From positions 27,324,366 to 27,388,365 of the forward strand of contig CM055816.1 in assembly GCA_029582265.1 (NCBI GenBank): DNA of 64,000 nucleotides, in the 5' to 3' direction. Below the pieces are notes generated by a model. That model was not told the origin of the DNA and searched no databases. It was given only the letters and a program-made list of their open reading frames with translations. The translations under genes were made by a program, and so were the position numbers. This DNA is from Zoroaster sp. YZ-2022. Lineage: Eukaryota; Echinodermata; Asteroidea; Forcipulatida; Zoroasteridae. Shown one piece after another: positions 12,905 to 23,903 of this stretch. Within the stretch, counting starts at the first letter, position 1; the number at the start of each line of letters is the position of its first letter.

Positions 12905-13345
12905 TGGTAAAATCACATGTATGATGATATAAAGGAACACGTCCCCCTCCCCTCCCCCCCTCCCCATCAATGGTTTGAGACTCAAGAAACGGGAGGGACG
13001 CCTAAATAATGAATGATAAAATAACCTGTATGACTATAAGGGACACGTCCCCCTCCCCCCCCCCACCATCCACCAATAGTTTGAGACTCAAGAAACGGGG
13101 GGATGCCTAAATAATGAGTGGTAAAATAACATGTATGGTGATATAAAAGAATACATCCCCCCGCCATCCACCAATGGTTTGAGACTCAAGAAACGGGAGG
13201 GACGCCTAAATAATGAATGGTAAGATAACATGTATGATGATATAAAGGGATACATTCCTCTCTCCACCCCCCGGCATCCACCAATGGTTTGAGACTCAAG
13301 AAACGGGAGGGTCGCCTAAATAATGAATGGTAAGATAACATGTAT
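12905..13345. repeat. Tandem repeat, about 105 bp x 4
   Basis: Four units (anchors CAATGGTTTGAG at 12968, 13074, 13172 and 13282) with the shared block ACTCAAGAAACGGGAGGG and a C-rich stretch of variable length. Unit spacing is 98-110 bp. The 61-aa minus-strand open frame is a by-product. Confidence 0.9.
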
Positions 13346-14243
13346 AACATTTGATTGGGCAATGTTTACATATGTGACACGTCATATAAAAGGTATATTT
13401 TTGACTGAAATTCGTGATCACAATTAACTGCAATTAATAGCAGTAGCTTGAAAGCATCCTCCATCTACGACAGTTTCAAGGTAAAGCGATATTACACGAA
13501 CTCATATAATCGTATTGTTATAATCCATTAGAGACTCGTGGATGAAATTAGACGACATAATTGGATACGATTCTGGGCATGCAATGCATTTATGGAACCA
13601 CGACAATTAATTCATTGCTGGTGTTTGATAAAAAAAAAACTTGCTTGTAAATGTAAATGCTTGTGCAATGTAAATGCTTGTGTAATAACCATTTATATAC
13701 GTGAACAAACAAAGTTCTCCAAAGTAAAGGAATTTAACAGAGATTTCTGATTTTAAAGAAGAGCTGCAAGCGATTTATACAAATTGACATTTCCTCATTA
13801 TTACAGAGGTTATGTAATAAGCGAACTAAACAATATGCATTTTTAGTATCTATGGAGTTCGGAGAAAATTTCTTGTTACACTACCGATAATTTACCTTGA
13901 GTAAAAGAAGAGTTTAGGTAATAACACTTTTCTTGTTTAATTTCTTTATGATTTTACGTCTCAAATATGCAAGAATTTAAGTGATTAATATTTGCTCATA
14001 TCATAGCTCTTTAAATGAAATATAGGCCTGTTAACTCGTTTAAATGAAAGATATCATGGTATCGTGGCATCGTGTGCGTGACGTCTGTGCTGAAACGAGA
14101 ATATAGACAAATCACAGAGGTGTAGAAATGTTGTAATATATTGGAATTGGTTTAATTTAGAACAGTTGTGTCTGTGGCACAATTTGAAAACAATTGGTTT
14201 TGTCTGGATGATTAATTTGATCACTTAATTTTGTGACATCTAA
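13346..14243. other. No feature recognised
   Basis: AT-rich DNA without recognisable domains or repeats; the one 70-aa open frame here is unremarkable. Confidence 0.4.
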
Positions 14244-14412
14244 CAGGGTACCTTCCTCACCCTTCACCTCTGTGGGCCCGGGTTCGAATCCCACTGACAA
14301 GAGCTCACCGAGCTGACATGTGGATTGGGATTAAATTCTCAACATGGTCACGTGGGTTTTCCATGGAATATTTGTCTGTGGTTTCCTGCCATATCTAACA
14401 AACAAACAAACA
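14244..14412 (+). mobile_element. 5'-truncated tRNA-derived SINE
   Basis: Contains a good RNA polymerase III B box (GGGTTCGAATCCC, 14280-14292) followed by an unrelated body with TGGTCACGTGGGTTTTCC and a tail of AACA repeats (ATATCTAACAAACAAACAAA) near 14392. No A box lies at the right distance upstream, so the 5' part of the tRNA-like head is lost. The arrangement (tRNA-like head, body, short-repeat tail) is that of a SINE. Confidence 0.65.
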
Positions 14413-15570
14413 GAACTGATTACTTCATCGTCATTCTCTTCACAGGTTTCTTCAGGTTTACAAGCGACAGTGTTGTAGGCGCATTTGATGAATCCTTGGT
14501 TCCATTACCAGAAAGATATAATAAATATAATAGGGCCTATAGATTTCAAGGCCCTTACATAATGGTTGCACATAATGGCTTTTATGGGTGACGTATCCAT
14601 ATTTATTACTATGTATTGCTGTAGTGCGTAATGCTGTTGTACTTTAAATTACCTGTTTGTTCGTCTGTGCAAGAATTCTGATGTTTTACTTGACAATTAC
14701 TGACTGTATAATCTACCCAAGACCCAAACCCTCGCTAAATGCACTTCACCTAATCGAATAATGCCTTTTGTCTTTTTGTGTTGATTTAAAATAGAAAAAT
14801 ATTCAAAATAAATAACATCAACATGGACAAAAGTAACTAAATCAATTATTATTTCGTGTGTTGCACGATGCTTTGAAACATTTTTCAAAAATAATATTCT
14901 TTCATTATTAGACATTATTAGACGTGATTGGTTAAACCATAGGGTTTATAGGATCCAAACTATCAATTTGTTCATGAAGTAAATATTAATTGTAGAATTG
15001 ATACCCACTCAGTCTCCTGTCACAAAGTATTATCCTTTAAATATCTGTGGACTGCCAAGTGTTCAAAACATTTTGGTTGAAAGGATGTATCAACTGGCTT
15101 GTTCTCCTTCAATCTTTTTATCGGTAAAATAAAACCTTGGCAACGATGACCCTGTCCGCAAAATTATCGCATAGTTTTGTTGACAAGGGAACTGAAAGTT
15201 TAACAAAATGCATTTTAAATTTTCAAATGTAAAATAAAATAATAATAATAAAATCCTATTTAATGAATAGCAACTTTGCATGTAAATACCGCTATGTCAA
15301 TGTAAAGATGTTATAGGCCATCAAACTTTTCATCTGTTTTAGCCTCTTTTGGGGAGACAAAAAGGGGGCTGGAATTAACCAGAAACTAATTATACTGTTT
15401 ATGTCGATGTTACAGACAAAATGAATATTCAAAATGGCAGAGACTATGCTTCAGGCACCGTGACGCATGAGGTTGTGACTCACGGTCCGGTCCCAGTCAC
15501 TTTATAACGGTTTCGATAATCCTTTGGAGGAAGAACTTACGTATCGACATGGACTGACTTGTTTAATCAT
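14413..15570. other. No feature recognised
   Basis: AT-rich, no recognisable coding or repeat content; the ORFs of 63-88 aa are isolated. Confidence 0.4.
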
Positions 15571-15993
15571 CTACCAAGGACACTGTCCAGCGGTACGACC
15601 CGTGATATAAATAACACTAAAATACAGCGGAAATTGCAGATAATTATTATAATTGTCAAGGTGTAGTAAGAGTAAACATTATAATTGTCGGGTTGTAGCA
15701 AGAGCAGACATTTTAATTGTCAAGTTGTAGTAAGGACATACATCAATATTCTCAGGTTGTAGTAAGGACATACATCAATATTCTCAGGTTGTAGTAAGGA
15801 CATACATCAATATTGTCAGGTTCTAGCAAGAGCAGACATCAGAATTGTCAGTAATAACGGCCAGACATCACGGACGTCATACTTAATGCGCGCCCCTCTA
15901 CCAAGGACATTGTCCAGCGCTACGACCTGTGATATAAATAACACTAAAATACAGGGGAAATAGCAGACACTGTAATTGTCAAGTTGTAGTAAG
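15571..15993. repeat. Tandem repeats with the unit TTGTAGTAAG, and a nested direct repeat
   Basis: A block of roughly 35-41 bp containing GTCAAGTTGTAGTAAG and a purine-rich AGCAGACAT or GGACATACAT part is repeated at least six times from about 15650. A longer direct repeat, starting CTACCAAGGACA and including GATATAAATAACACTAAAAT, occurs at 15571 and again at 15899. The same short units resume at 16890-16970, so the Penelope-like element at 15994-16889 was inserted into this array. Confidence 0.85.
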
Positions 15994-16070
15994 TAAAACT
16001 AATTGCGGTGACACCATGTGGAATCTCAATTGAGTAGTAATTAGTTCTGAAAAGAACTGGAGGTACAACT

Positions 16071-16110
16071 CGACGTTTCGATCAATGTGCTCTGATCGTC
16101 CTCAGAAGAA
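16071..16110 (-). ncRNA. Hammerhead-ribozyme-like motif of the 16-kb PLE
   Basis: Minus strand order: CTGAGGA, one C, stem GATCAG, loop AGCACA, stem TTGATC, then GAAACGTC. This matches the hammerhead core CUGANGA / GAAA, with an extra base before stem II. ACGT after GAA is self-complementary, so stem III would form only between two copies, as reported for minimal PLE hammerheads. Cleavage activity is inferred, not shown. Confidence 0.5.
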
Positions 16111-16300
16111 TGCCGGACTCTGGGGAATGCTGCTGCTTAAGTAGGCTGCTGGAGGATTACGCGAAGACAGGATGCTGGTGGATTAGTGCGTTGATGCGTG
16201 CAAGCGGGAACTGTGGATCCTATATAGGGGTAGGGGAAAGGAGTGTGTGCTCGCTGTGAATCAGTTGTAGACAAGCACTAGGGGAAGGAGGGTGGTTGAC

Positions 16301-16759
16301 TTAGGATATAGGAGATCCCTCAGTCTGGGGCGGGTTGTGGAGTTTGGATATAGAGGATCCTTCAGTCTGTAGTATTGGTCGCCAAATGTCGCTGATGTGG
16401 AAGCCGATGTCATGTGGCATGGTGTCGTGTTTGACGATCTCGATGGCCTCTCTGATGCGTCTGGGGTGCCATGTGTCGATGGGTGTGATGAGTTGGGCTG
16501 CCTGCCAGTCGATTTGGTGGTCCTTGATGTGCGAGTGCTTGACGATGGCGGACTTCTCGAAATCTCCTCTGCGGCCGTGTGCTCGGTGTTCCTTCAATCT
16601 GATGGGGAGGTTGCGTCCTGTTTCGCCGATGTACACCTTACCGCACTCACACGAGATCCGGTAGACTCCCGCTCTGTTGTTTGGGTCCGGTTTGTCCTTG
16701 TGGGTGTGTAGAAGTCCTTGGAGTTTGCTGGGGGCTGAGTGGAACGCATCGATGCACAC
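16301..16759 (-). CDS. PLE GIY-YIG endonuclease domain (truncated pol)
   Basis: A 152-residue frame whose core is the Penelope-type endonuclease, which nicks target DNA for retrotransposition. GVY at residues 31-33 is the GIY motif and KVYIGETGR at 41-49 the YIG motif, with R54, H58 and a Glu in REAIEI (residue 104) as likely active-site positions. C37 and C39 between the motifs and H75 and H77 further on fit the CCHH zinc-binding set special to PLE endonucleases. The frame starts with GTG at the junction with the inverted terminal copy; the reverse transcriptase that normally precedes it is gone. The last 25 residues contain a short QTEGS duplication. The domain itself looks intact but is unlikely to act without the polymerase. 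Confidence 0.88.
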   Translation of the reverse strand: MCIDAFHSAPSKLQGLLHTHKDKPDPNNRAGVYRISCECGKVYIGETGRNLPIRLKEHRAHGRRGDFEKSAIVKHSHIKDHQIDWQAAQLITPIDTWHPRRIREAIEIVKHDTMPHDIGFHISDIWRPILQTEGSSISKLHNPPQTEGSPIS

Positions 16760-16889
16760 TGATCGAAACGTCGAGTTGTACCTCCAGTTCTTTTAGAACT
16801 AATTACTACTCAATTGAGATTCCACATGGTGTCACCGCAATTAGTCTTACTTATCATCCTCACCATGCAAAGCTACAAGTTTTACCTAA

Positions 16890-17063
16890 GTTGTAGTAAG
16901 TTGTAGCAAGAGCAGACATTATAGTTGTCAAGTTGTAGCAATAGCAGACATCAACATTGTCAGTAATAACGGTCAGACTTTTACAAGTCTGACCATCACA
17001 TCATTAAGTATGACGTCACAGACGTCATACTTAAAGCCCACCCTCTCGCGCCAGCGCGCTAAC
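16890..17063. repeat. Continuation of the TTGTAGTAAG array
   Basis: Units of the 15.6-kb array continue to about 16970, followed by a dyad in which TAAGTATGACGTC and GACGTCATACTTA face each other near 17005-17035. Confidence 0.7.
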
Positions 17064-17076
17064 ACTACTCAAGTTT

Positions 17077-17191
17077 TCTCCTGACGACGGCGAGAGCATA
17101 CTTGCCGAAACGTTCAGAACAAAACTGGCTCTTCTCAGACCCAACACCTCTACTTTAGAGATTTGTTACATGGTGCCTGAAAACTTTCCTA
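17077..17191 (+). mobile_element. 115-bp hammerhead-bearing minimal retroelement (second family)
   Basis: Flanked by the perfect 13-bp direct repeat ACTACTCAAGTTT (17064-17076 and 17192-17204). The element starts TCTCCTGACGAC and ends near AACTTTCCTA. It has the same architecture as the 153-bp element at 54059-54211: hammerhead-like head, then a CTTCTCAGA/CTTTTCAGA block, then ACATGGTG, then a short AT-rich end. There is no coding capacity. It looks like a non-autonomous PLE-derived or retrozyme-like insertion. Confidence 0.75.
17085..17121 (+). ncRNA. Hammerhead-ribozyme-like motif, second family
   Basis: Plus strand order: CTGACGA, C, stem GGCGAG, loop AGCATA, stem CTTGCC, GAAACGTT. The loop matches the copy at 54 kb exactly, while the stem bases differ and still pair (one G-T pair). 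TTCT before the core can pair with AGAA after it as part of stem I. Confidence 0.55.
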
Positions 17192-17204
17192 ACTACTCAA
17201 GTTT

Positions 17205-18029
17205 GCACATTTTTTGCATCACACTCAGTTTTGCACATTTTTACGACACCAACGGGGTCTTGAAAGCTCCTCTTATTCTACTAACTCAGCTATCTAGCCC
17301 TGTGTTGGCGGTCTCCCTATTTTGTCAATATATTTCTTCGGTAGCAGTAGTCAGAAGTCATTTAACCACAGAATGCCGTATAGCCAGGGATCACGACCCA
17401 TGTTACGATATAAAATAATATAAATTTAATTTGTGTATTCTATATTCTAAGTGTTAGTCAAGTACTGACTACATTGTTATGTTTAGCTCTTATACATGTA
17501 AAAATTATTTGCACTTCTTCCGCTTAAAATCCATCGCTGTTTTGTCCCGGAAAATGAGGTGCTTAATAAGAGCATTTGAGGCACTTAATATTTGCATATT
17601 TGAATATGGATTGATCTAAGAAATAAAAGTCAAGACAAATTTGCTTGGTAAAAGAATTGGAGAGGGGCTTCGGTGATGATGCTGGCGATAGGTTAATTGA
17701 GGTGGTACAACTACATGCACCTCTGTGCTCTCAAATAGTCTTTTTGAAAGCCAGCCCCAGCCCCTCACCGTCCATTCCCTATCCTCTTGATGCCCAAACG
17801 ATCGTACACAAATAACAAACCTCAAATCCCTCCACCTGATGAGCAAAGTGAGTCAGTGTATAGGCCTATTTTCTCGATCGACGGATGAGGTGTGTTGGGT
17901 CGCTCGATTTGAATTCAATGAATGATAAAGCGAGAGTTAGGGTAATACTTCTATACCGCTCAAGAATTTCATGTGGTAAAAACGTATACAACAAACACAT
18001 CAGGCACTAAATAAATAATACAACCATCA
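17205..18029. other. No gene recognised
   Basis: Short open frames only (82 aa plus, 76 aa minus), with no domain and no splice evidence. Confidence 0.4.
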
Positions 18030-18031
18030 TA

Positions 18032-18130
18032 CACTCTTAAAACCACATTGACCAATCTCTCGGTTAAAATTTAAAAAAATAGTGTTACCATTTAAATTGG
18101 TAGTTTTTTAACCAATCTGTTTTTAGAATG
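18032..18130. mobile_element. 99-bp MITE with TA target duplication
   Basis: Left end CACTCTTAAAACC and right end (reverse-complemented) CATTCTAAAAACA are imperfect inverted repeats; inner arms pair through GGTTAAAA and TTTTTTAACC. TA flanks both ends (18030-18031 and 18131-18132). It is similar in plan to the MITE at 4186-4300 but different in sequence. Confidence 0.6.
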
Positions 18131-18132
18131 TA

Positions 18133-18915
18133 TGAAGTGCATAGACTTTACAATAATTAGGAACATTTGATTATCTCTATCAACTCAAGTAGATTTTTAC
18201 AATGAACATAATGTTTTATTTCAATTATATATTTCTTACCACAGTGGGTTTTGTTTGTAACTGAATTAGTTATTAATTTTATCTTTTATTTTAGTTTTAT
18301 TTGTTTATATGTTTTATTATGTTTATTGTTTATTGATCATTTTAATTTTATCTTTTGAATTACCTTTTAATTCCCAGGGCCACGAGGGAGACCACGTGTT
18401 ATGTGAACGCGATACCCTGATAAAATATCAGAAATAAATAAATAAAATACAACCTGGAAAGGAGCAATCTGGGGATCACTAGAAGAGGATGCGATTTCTT
18501 GTTATTATAAAATTTGATCAAACCACAATAATTTTGCATAATTTTAGCAGGAGCCCTTACGGAATATATACAGGCAGCTCTGAGGTCTGTTCAAAAAGAG
18601 AAACACCCTCTAGTTTGATGTATTACTTTGTTCACAATAAAAGAAAAATAAACATCTTTATAACTTAACACACGACTCAGTTTTGCTGTCCCGATGTAAT
18701 TGTAGACATTATATCAACGTAATTATCTTTGCCGAGTACTGCAGTATCTGCCCGTATCAATTGATATATCAAAGAACGATATTTCTGAGCTATTCGTATC
18801 TGAAAGAGAAAATTCCGAGGCATGTGCGTGTTTCTTCGTGTGCACGTATATGTATACACGTATATACAAATAATACGTGCCTACACATGTGAGTATATAC
18901 GAGCAAGGTCTTCAG
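18133..18915. other. No feature recognised
   Basis: AT-rich sequence up to the left edge of the right duplication copy; short frames on both strands near 18680-18890 are antisense to each other. Confidence 0.4.
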
Positions 18916-21900
18916 GGTTTCCGTCCCGGTGTCCAGACTGGCTCTTGCCGCGCTGGCAGGGTGAGAAAACGCTGGTGTTCAATTTGAAATAAAGAACAAG
19001 TTACTTGTTAACTACATGTATGTGTATGATAACCATCAGCACCAGATCAAGAAATACATTTGCAGAAACAACGTCTTTCCAATTACATAATGAGATCAAC
19101 TTTTATTTCAACAAGAAATTAGTTTCCATTTAATTTATTAATGGAAAAACTAAATTATTAAGAGGGATACGAAATCAACAAATTTAATACATTTCCACAA
19201 GGGGAAATTTGTGTAGTTCAATAATTAAAAGGAGGCTTCCCAAACCATTCATCACACCTGCATCCATACACAGTGTGGTAGTTTCACACACTGTAGCCAG
19301 TGCACGTAAACGGCTTCGGCGAAGCCGAGCGAGGTCTCCGGGGTTCCCCGGTGCCCGGACTGACGCTTGCCTCGCTGGTTCTGGCAGGCTGAGAAAACGT
19401 CGGTGTTCAATTTGAAACGATATGTAACCATAGATTTGCCTGATTTGTGAGGCCTCTCTTAGTATGTCACTGCACCGATTTTGAAGCCGACCTATGACCA
19501 GAAACTGGAGATCTTTATTAATAAACATTTGAAGAACAACTTTATTGCACTTCTTCATTTGTAAGCACAATAATTAATTTTACTAAATGCAAATTCTTTG
19601 GAAATACATTGTGAAGTAAATGAATTAAAGTAAATATATGAAAATCCTAAATGAAATGAATGTTAATCATATAGAGTACATTACAAATGACTCAGCGAGA
19701 GGATGGATCATGACATTAAAACAAATGTATACCCTACATGAAGACCCATGAGCATCACAATTATTTGTTTAGGCTGTTCATTTTATCTATTTTATTACAG
19801 GTTTTTCAGATGAATTTAAAAAAGTGCATTCAATTTAATACGCGACTCATTAAATATGATATGAAAATGAATGCTCCTTTACGTCATCATTCAATCAGCA
19901 AAAAGATAAATTAAAATTCATAAGTTGAGCATTCTATCGTCATTTAACCCAACTCCTTGATAAAATAAGTAAGTTCCAATTGACAGTGTCGTTAAGTTCA
20001 TCCAATTTCAAAAGAACCAGTCACAAGCCATTGATCAAGAATTAATTTTTTTTTAATTGGCATTCATTTGTCACATTTTTACATTTCTCAGGCCCGGGTA
20101 TGAAAGTTTATGACAGATTCATTATATGCAATGTTGAAGGGATGGAACAACAATATTTGTAAAATGTTACCAAAACTGCTTCTCTTGGAATCATTTTTAT
20201 TTTAATTTTGTTTAATACATTCCTAATGGCAGTTCCTCAGACTAAATAGTTTATTGTGAAGATTGATACCATCATCATCTTTATACCAACTAAGTTGTAC
20301 ATTAACATTCATAGGTATTTTTTATTTTTTTAAATATCAGTTCTATATACCTTTAAGACAAAAATATTAAATTGAACAAAACTTATTTTAGGTCTACTCT
20401 GTGTTGTGTGTCTTCATTATAATTTTTCATAATAATTTACTTATTTTTCAACGTTATACAAATAAATTGCCCGACTCTATTTGCTCCATGTTCAATATTG
20501 CTGTTGTTAAGTGTATATGACTATTTACCAGGCAATTTGATGGCTAACATTAATCATTTCCTCCAACCACTCTTACTCAAAGAAATTGACCATGAAGGTC
20601 CCCAAGTTGTGGAATTCTGTGGAAATATTTTACAAATATTAAATATTTTAATTAAAACATAAACTAAATACCCAATTACTAAGTATTTATAATATGAATA
20701 AGTAAAACTTGTAGCTTTGCATGGTGAGGATGATAAGTAAGACTGATTGCGGTGACACCATGTGGAATCTCAATTGAGTAGTAATTAGTTCTGAAAAGAA
20801 CTGGGGGTACAACTCGACGTTTCGATCAGTATGCTCTTATATGAATAAGATTCTTTGTTAATATGGGTAACATTGTCTTACTTACCGGTATCTTGTGTAC
20901 ATGTCCTTATGGGAGTTTAACATTTACTGTGTCCATAACATTATGAATATAGGGTCCCTGCTCGAACAAGCTTCATGCACATTCATAATTATATTAAACT
21001 ATTATTAAATGTTTCATATGTTTACTATTATAATTTTGTTGTCCCCTTAAGTGTGGAGAAAATAAAGAAAGCATTTAAAATGCATACAAATTTAATACAC
21101 TAATATATATTAGTTGGAATCAAAACTGCAAAATGACGAATTACATTTAAAACATAACACAAACACAAAAATTCATTGACATAAAATAAATCTATAATTA
21201 AAAAATGGGCAGAACGGATCCTTGTTACAAAACATTGCATGACAGTCAATTTCTTTCTTCGTGGTTTTGTTTCATTTCATAGACAAAATAATAGAACTTC
21301 ATCCAAGAATTGCCAATTTTGGTTTCCTAATGCACTTCTCTATTGGAATCAAAATGAGGCTGTTGTCTTAAATAGTATGGTGCCTTGCAAACTCATATTG
21401 ATTTATTGTTAGCTGTCAGGTTACCAGACAAATATGGCCTCAATGTGATGAGGATCTGTTAAAGCATGGATAAGACGACTTCCAGGCAGGCAATGATTGC
21501 TTTAAATCAAAAACAATAAAGTCATGGCAATTGACCATGCATGTCTAGTTTACTTACACGAGGTCGATGTCAACTATACTTTGCTCATATTGTCCATTTT
21601 GATGGAAATTGCCTATGCTCTAGGAGGACGAAATTCAAGGCCTGTGAGGTGATCAGACAGTGTTAAATTAGATCAATAAAACACCGCAAGATTTATATAT
21701 GTATGTGGTAGGCCTCTGTTCCTAAAACTAAGGGTATTGACATTGAGGTTAAATATGGTCAACAGCTTTATTAATTTAAGGACTATGTCAATAACTGATA
21801 TGATGGGCCTTATCACTAACCATTCTGAAATTCAACAACATCTCTTGTCAACCGAATCCTTCCATCCTATAGGTGTAATAGGCCTTTAATTAATAAATCG

Positions 21901-22016
21901 CAGCCATCTTTGCTTTCCTGTACACAAGTCTATGAGAATCAGAATGAGGCACAGAATGTACAACTGAACGAGTAGACATGTTCCTTACGATGTGATGGTT
22001 CCAATCATAATGATAC
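18916..22016. repeat. Right copy of the 2.96-kb duplication
   Basis: Collinear with 1-2957 at an offset of 18915 up to 20702 and about 19060 afterwards. It carries an additional 136-bp PLE-derived insertion plus a duplicated 11-bp target at 20703-20849, and is cut off by the scaffold gap at 22017. Because the contig ends inside it, the repeat may be longer. Confidence 0.95.
20703..20838 (-). mobile_element. 136-bp minimal PLE-derived insertion, absent from the left duplication copy
   Basis: The left copy of the duplication has a single ATATGAATAAG (1777-1787); here this 11-bp sequence appears on both sides (20692-20702 and 20839-20849) of a 136-bp insert. The insert matches the terminal sequence of the 16-kb PLE (GTAGCTTTGCATGGTGAGGA, GCGGTGACACCATGTGG, ACTCGACGTTTCGATCAG). 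Its sense strand (minus) begins in the stem-II loop of the hammerhead-like motif, so the ribozyme is truncated. The empty site gives exact boundaries. Confidence 0.92.
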
Positions 22017-22516
22017 NNNNNNNNNNNNNNNNNNNNNNNNNNNNNNNNNNNNNNNNNNNNNNNNNNNNNNNNNNNNNNNNNNNNNNNNNNNNNNNNNNNN
22101 NNNNNNNNNNNNNNNNNNNNNNNNNNNNNNNNNNNNNNNNNNNNNNNNNNNNNNNNNNNNNNNNNNNNNNNNNNNNNNNNNNNNNNNNNNNNNNNNNNNN
22201 NNNNNNNNNNNNNNNNNNNNNNNNNNNNNNNNNNNNNNNNNNNNNNNNNNNNNNNNNNNNNNNNNNNNNNNNNNNNNNNNNNNNNNNNNNNNNNNNNNNN
22301 NNNNNNNNNNNNNNNNNNNNNNNNNNNNNNNNNNNNNNNNNNNNNNNNNNNNNNNNNNNNNNNNNNNNNNNNNNNNNNNNNNNNNNNNNNNNNNNNNNNN
22401 NNNNNNNNNNNNNNNNNNNNNNNNNNNNNNNNNNNNNNNNNNNNNNNNNNNNNNNNNNNNNNNNNNNNNNNNNNNNNNNNNNNNNNNNNNNNNNNNNNNN
22501 NNNNNNNNNNNNNNNN
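22017..22516. other. Assembly gap (500 N)
   Basis: Exactly 500 unknown bases. Open frames spanning it are meaningless. It joins the right duplication copy to a broken Ty3/gypsy element, so order and distance across it are assembler inference. Confidence 1.
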
Positions 22517-23845
22517 AAAAGTACCAGATGCAGTTACCAACTTCCATCCAACAAGTCTTTATTCAACCAGTCTCCATCCAACTAGCTCTTCATCCAACGA
22601 ATCATGATGACGAACCAACAGTTGTTAGGGTGAGAAACATAAAAGCATCCGAAGAGTTAGCTAACATCATCCTATCCCTAGATTTACCAAGCTTCATACT
22701 AGAGAACAATGTACAGAGAGAGAGCAACTCGGCAATCTGCTTGCATAAAGCATGCTGACATATTTTCCACTAATTTCTTTGACTATGGTTGCACTTCTAC
22801 CATAAAGCACACCATACCCTTAATAGACACTCAACCGTTTTCGTCTTCCACACCGTCGGATACCGCCAACACCAGTACCAGGCAGTTAGAGAACATCTGA
22901 GGAAAATGGAAGAATCTGGAGCAATCCGTCGCAGCAGTTCCCCATATGCCTCTCCAATGGTCATAGTCCACAAGAAAGATGGTTCTTTACGTATATGCGT
23001 TGACTACAGAACAACTGAATAAAAGCGACCACCCGTGACGCTTTCCCCTTCCTCGAATAGAAGGAGGAGCATTAGATGCATTGAAGCAAACGCAACGTTG
23101 TTCAGCAACGTTAGACCTGACATCAGGATACTGGCAGGTGGAAATGGAAGAAAGCGATAAAGCCAAGACGGCATTTACTACCCCGATGGGACTTTATGAA
23201 TGTAACCGTATGCCGTTTGGGAAGTCTCAGAATGCCCTCGTTACCTTCCAACGTCTGATGTTGACATGCCTTGGGGACCAGGATTACTCCAACTGTCCTA
23301 CTCTATTTAGATGACATAATCGTTTTCTCATCGACATTTGAAGAAGCTACTCGAACGTCTTGATAAGGGTGTTTTCATGTCTCCGTCAACATGGTTTAGT
23401 AAAAACTTAAACCTCTCAAATGCCACTTAGCTTCAACAAGAAGAGTCAAATACCTAGGTCAGCATTGTTTCATCGAAGGGTATATCCACCGACACCAGAA
23501 AAGACATCACAAGTCACCGATTGGCAGCCTCCCTCCAATCGCAAAGAGCTACAGCGGTTCTTAAGGCTTCAACCGGTTATTACAGACGTTTCATAAAGGG
23601 TTATTCTGATATCGTTGCCCCGCTGTACACATTAACCTGGTGATCCAAAACGAAAAGAAAAAGGTAAAAGACCAAGAAGCAGTACGTTCCCCCACCACCC
23701 TTCGTATGGACTGCAGGGGAACACCAACAAAGCTATGGATACACTCAAATACCACTTAACTTCAGCCTCCTATCCTGGCTATTACGCTGATTATAAAGCT
23801 CCTTTATTCTGCAGACTGATGCGTCCAGCCACCCGATACTCCCAA
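22517..23845 (+). pseudogene. Broken Ty3/gypsy-type pol (reverse transcriptase to start of RNase H)
   Basis: Fragments in all three plus frames follow the order of a Ty3/gypsy polymerase. At 22900-23015 there is a region with YASPMVIVHKKDGSLRICVDY; at 23105-23220 one with LDLTSGYWQVEME and MPFG; the catalytic YLDD is encoded at 23304-23315. From about 23575 comes a GYYRRFIKGYS-like connection segment, and near 23810-23835 a short TDAS-type RNase H start. Several frameshifts and stops separate them, and gag, protease, integrase and LTRs are not seen (the 5' side is lost in the gap). It encodes no functional enzyme. Confidence 0.88.
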
Positions 23846-23903
23846 AATTCTGTGTCAGGTATATAACGTCTGTGCAAAGGGATCAATTTCATCACTGTTA
23901 ACA

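Larger units (their letters stand above)
15994..16889 (-). mobile_element. Composite Penelope-like element (PLE) with inverted terminal copies
   Basis: The centre encodes a PLE-type GIY-YIG endonuclease on the minus strand (16301-16759). Both ends carry the same roughly 135-bp terminal sequence in inverted orientation: 15994-16130 (minus sense) and 16750-16889 (plus sense), sharing GCGGTGACACCATGTGG and GGTACAACTCGACGTTTCGA. The 11-bp sequence GTTGTAGTAAG flanks both sides (15983-15993 and 16890-16900), which looks like the target duplication, although the host array also contains this motif. The reverse transcriptase is missing, as in the 5'-truncated insertions with inverted ends that are typical of PLEs. 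Confidence 0.85.

Noticed and set aside
16335..16711. Plus-strand frames of 104-109 aa over the PLE
   Set aside because: Antisense shadows of the GIY-YIG frame.
21890..22585. Open frames of 180-216 aa across the N run
   Set aside because: Almost all residues are unknown bases.
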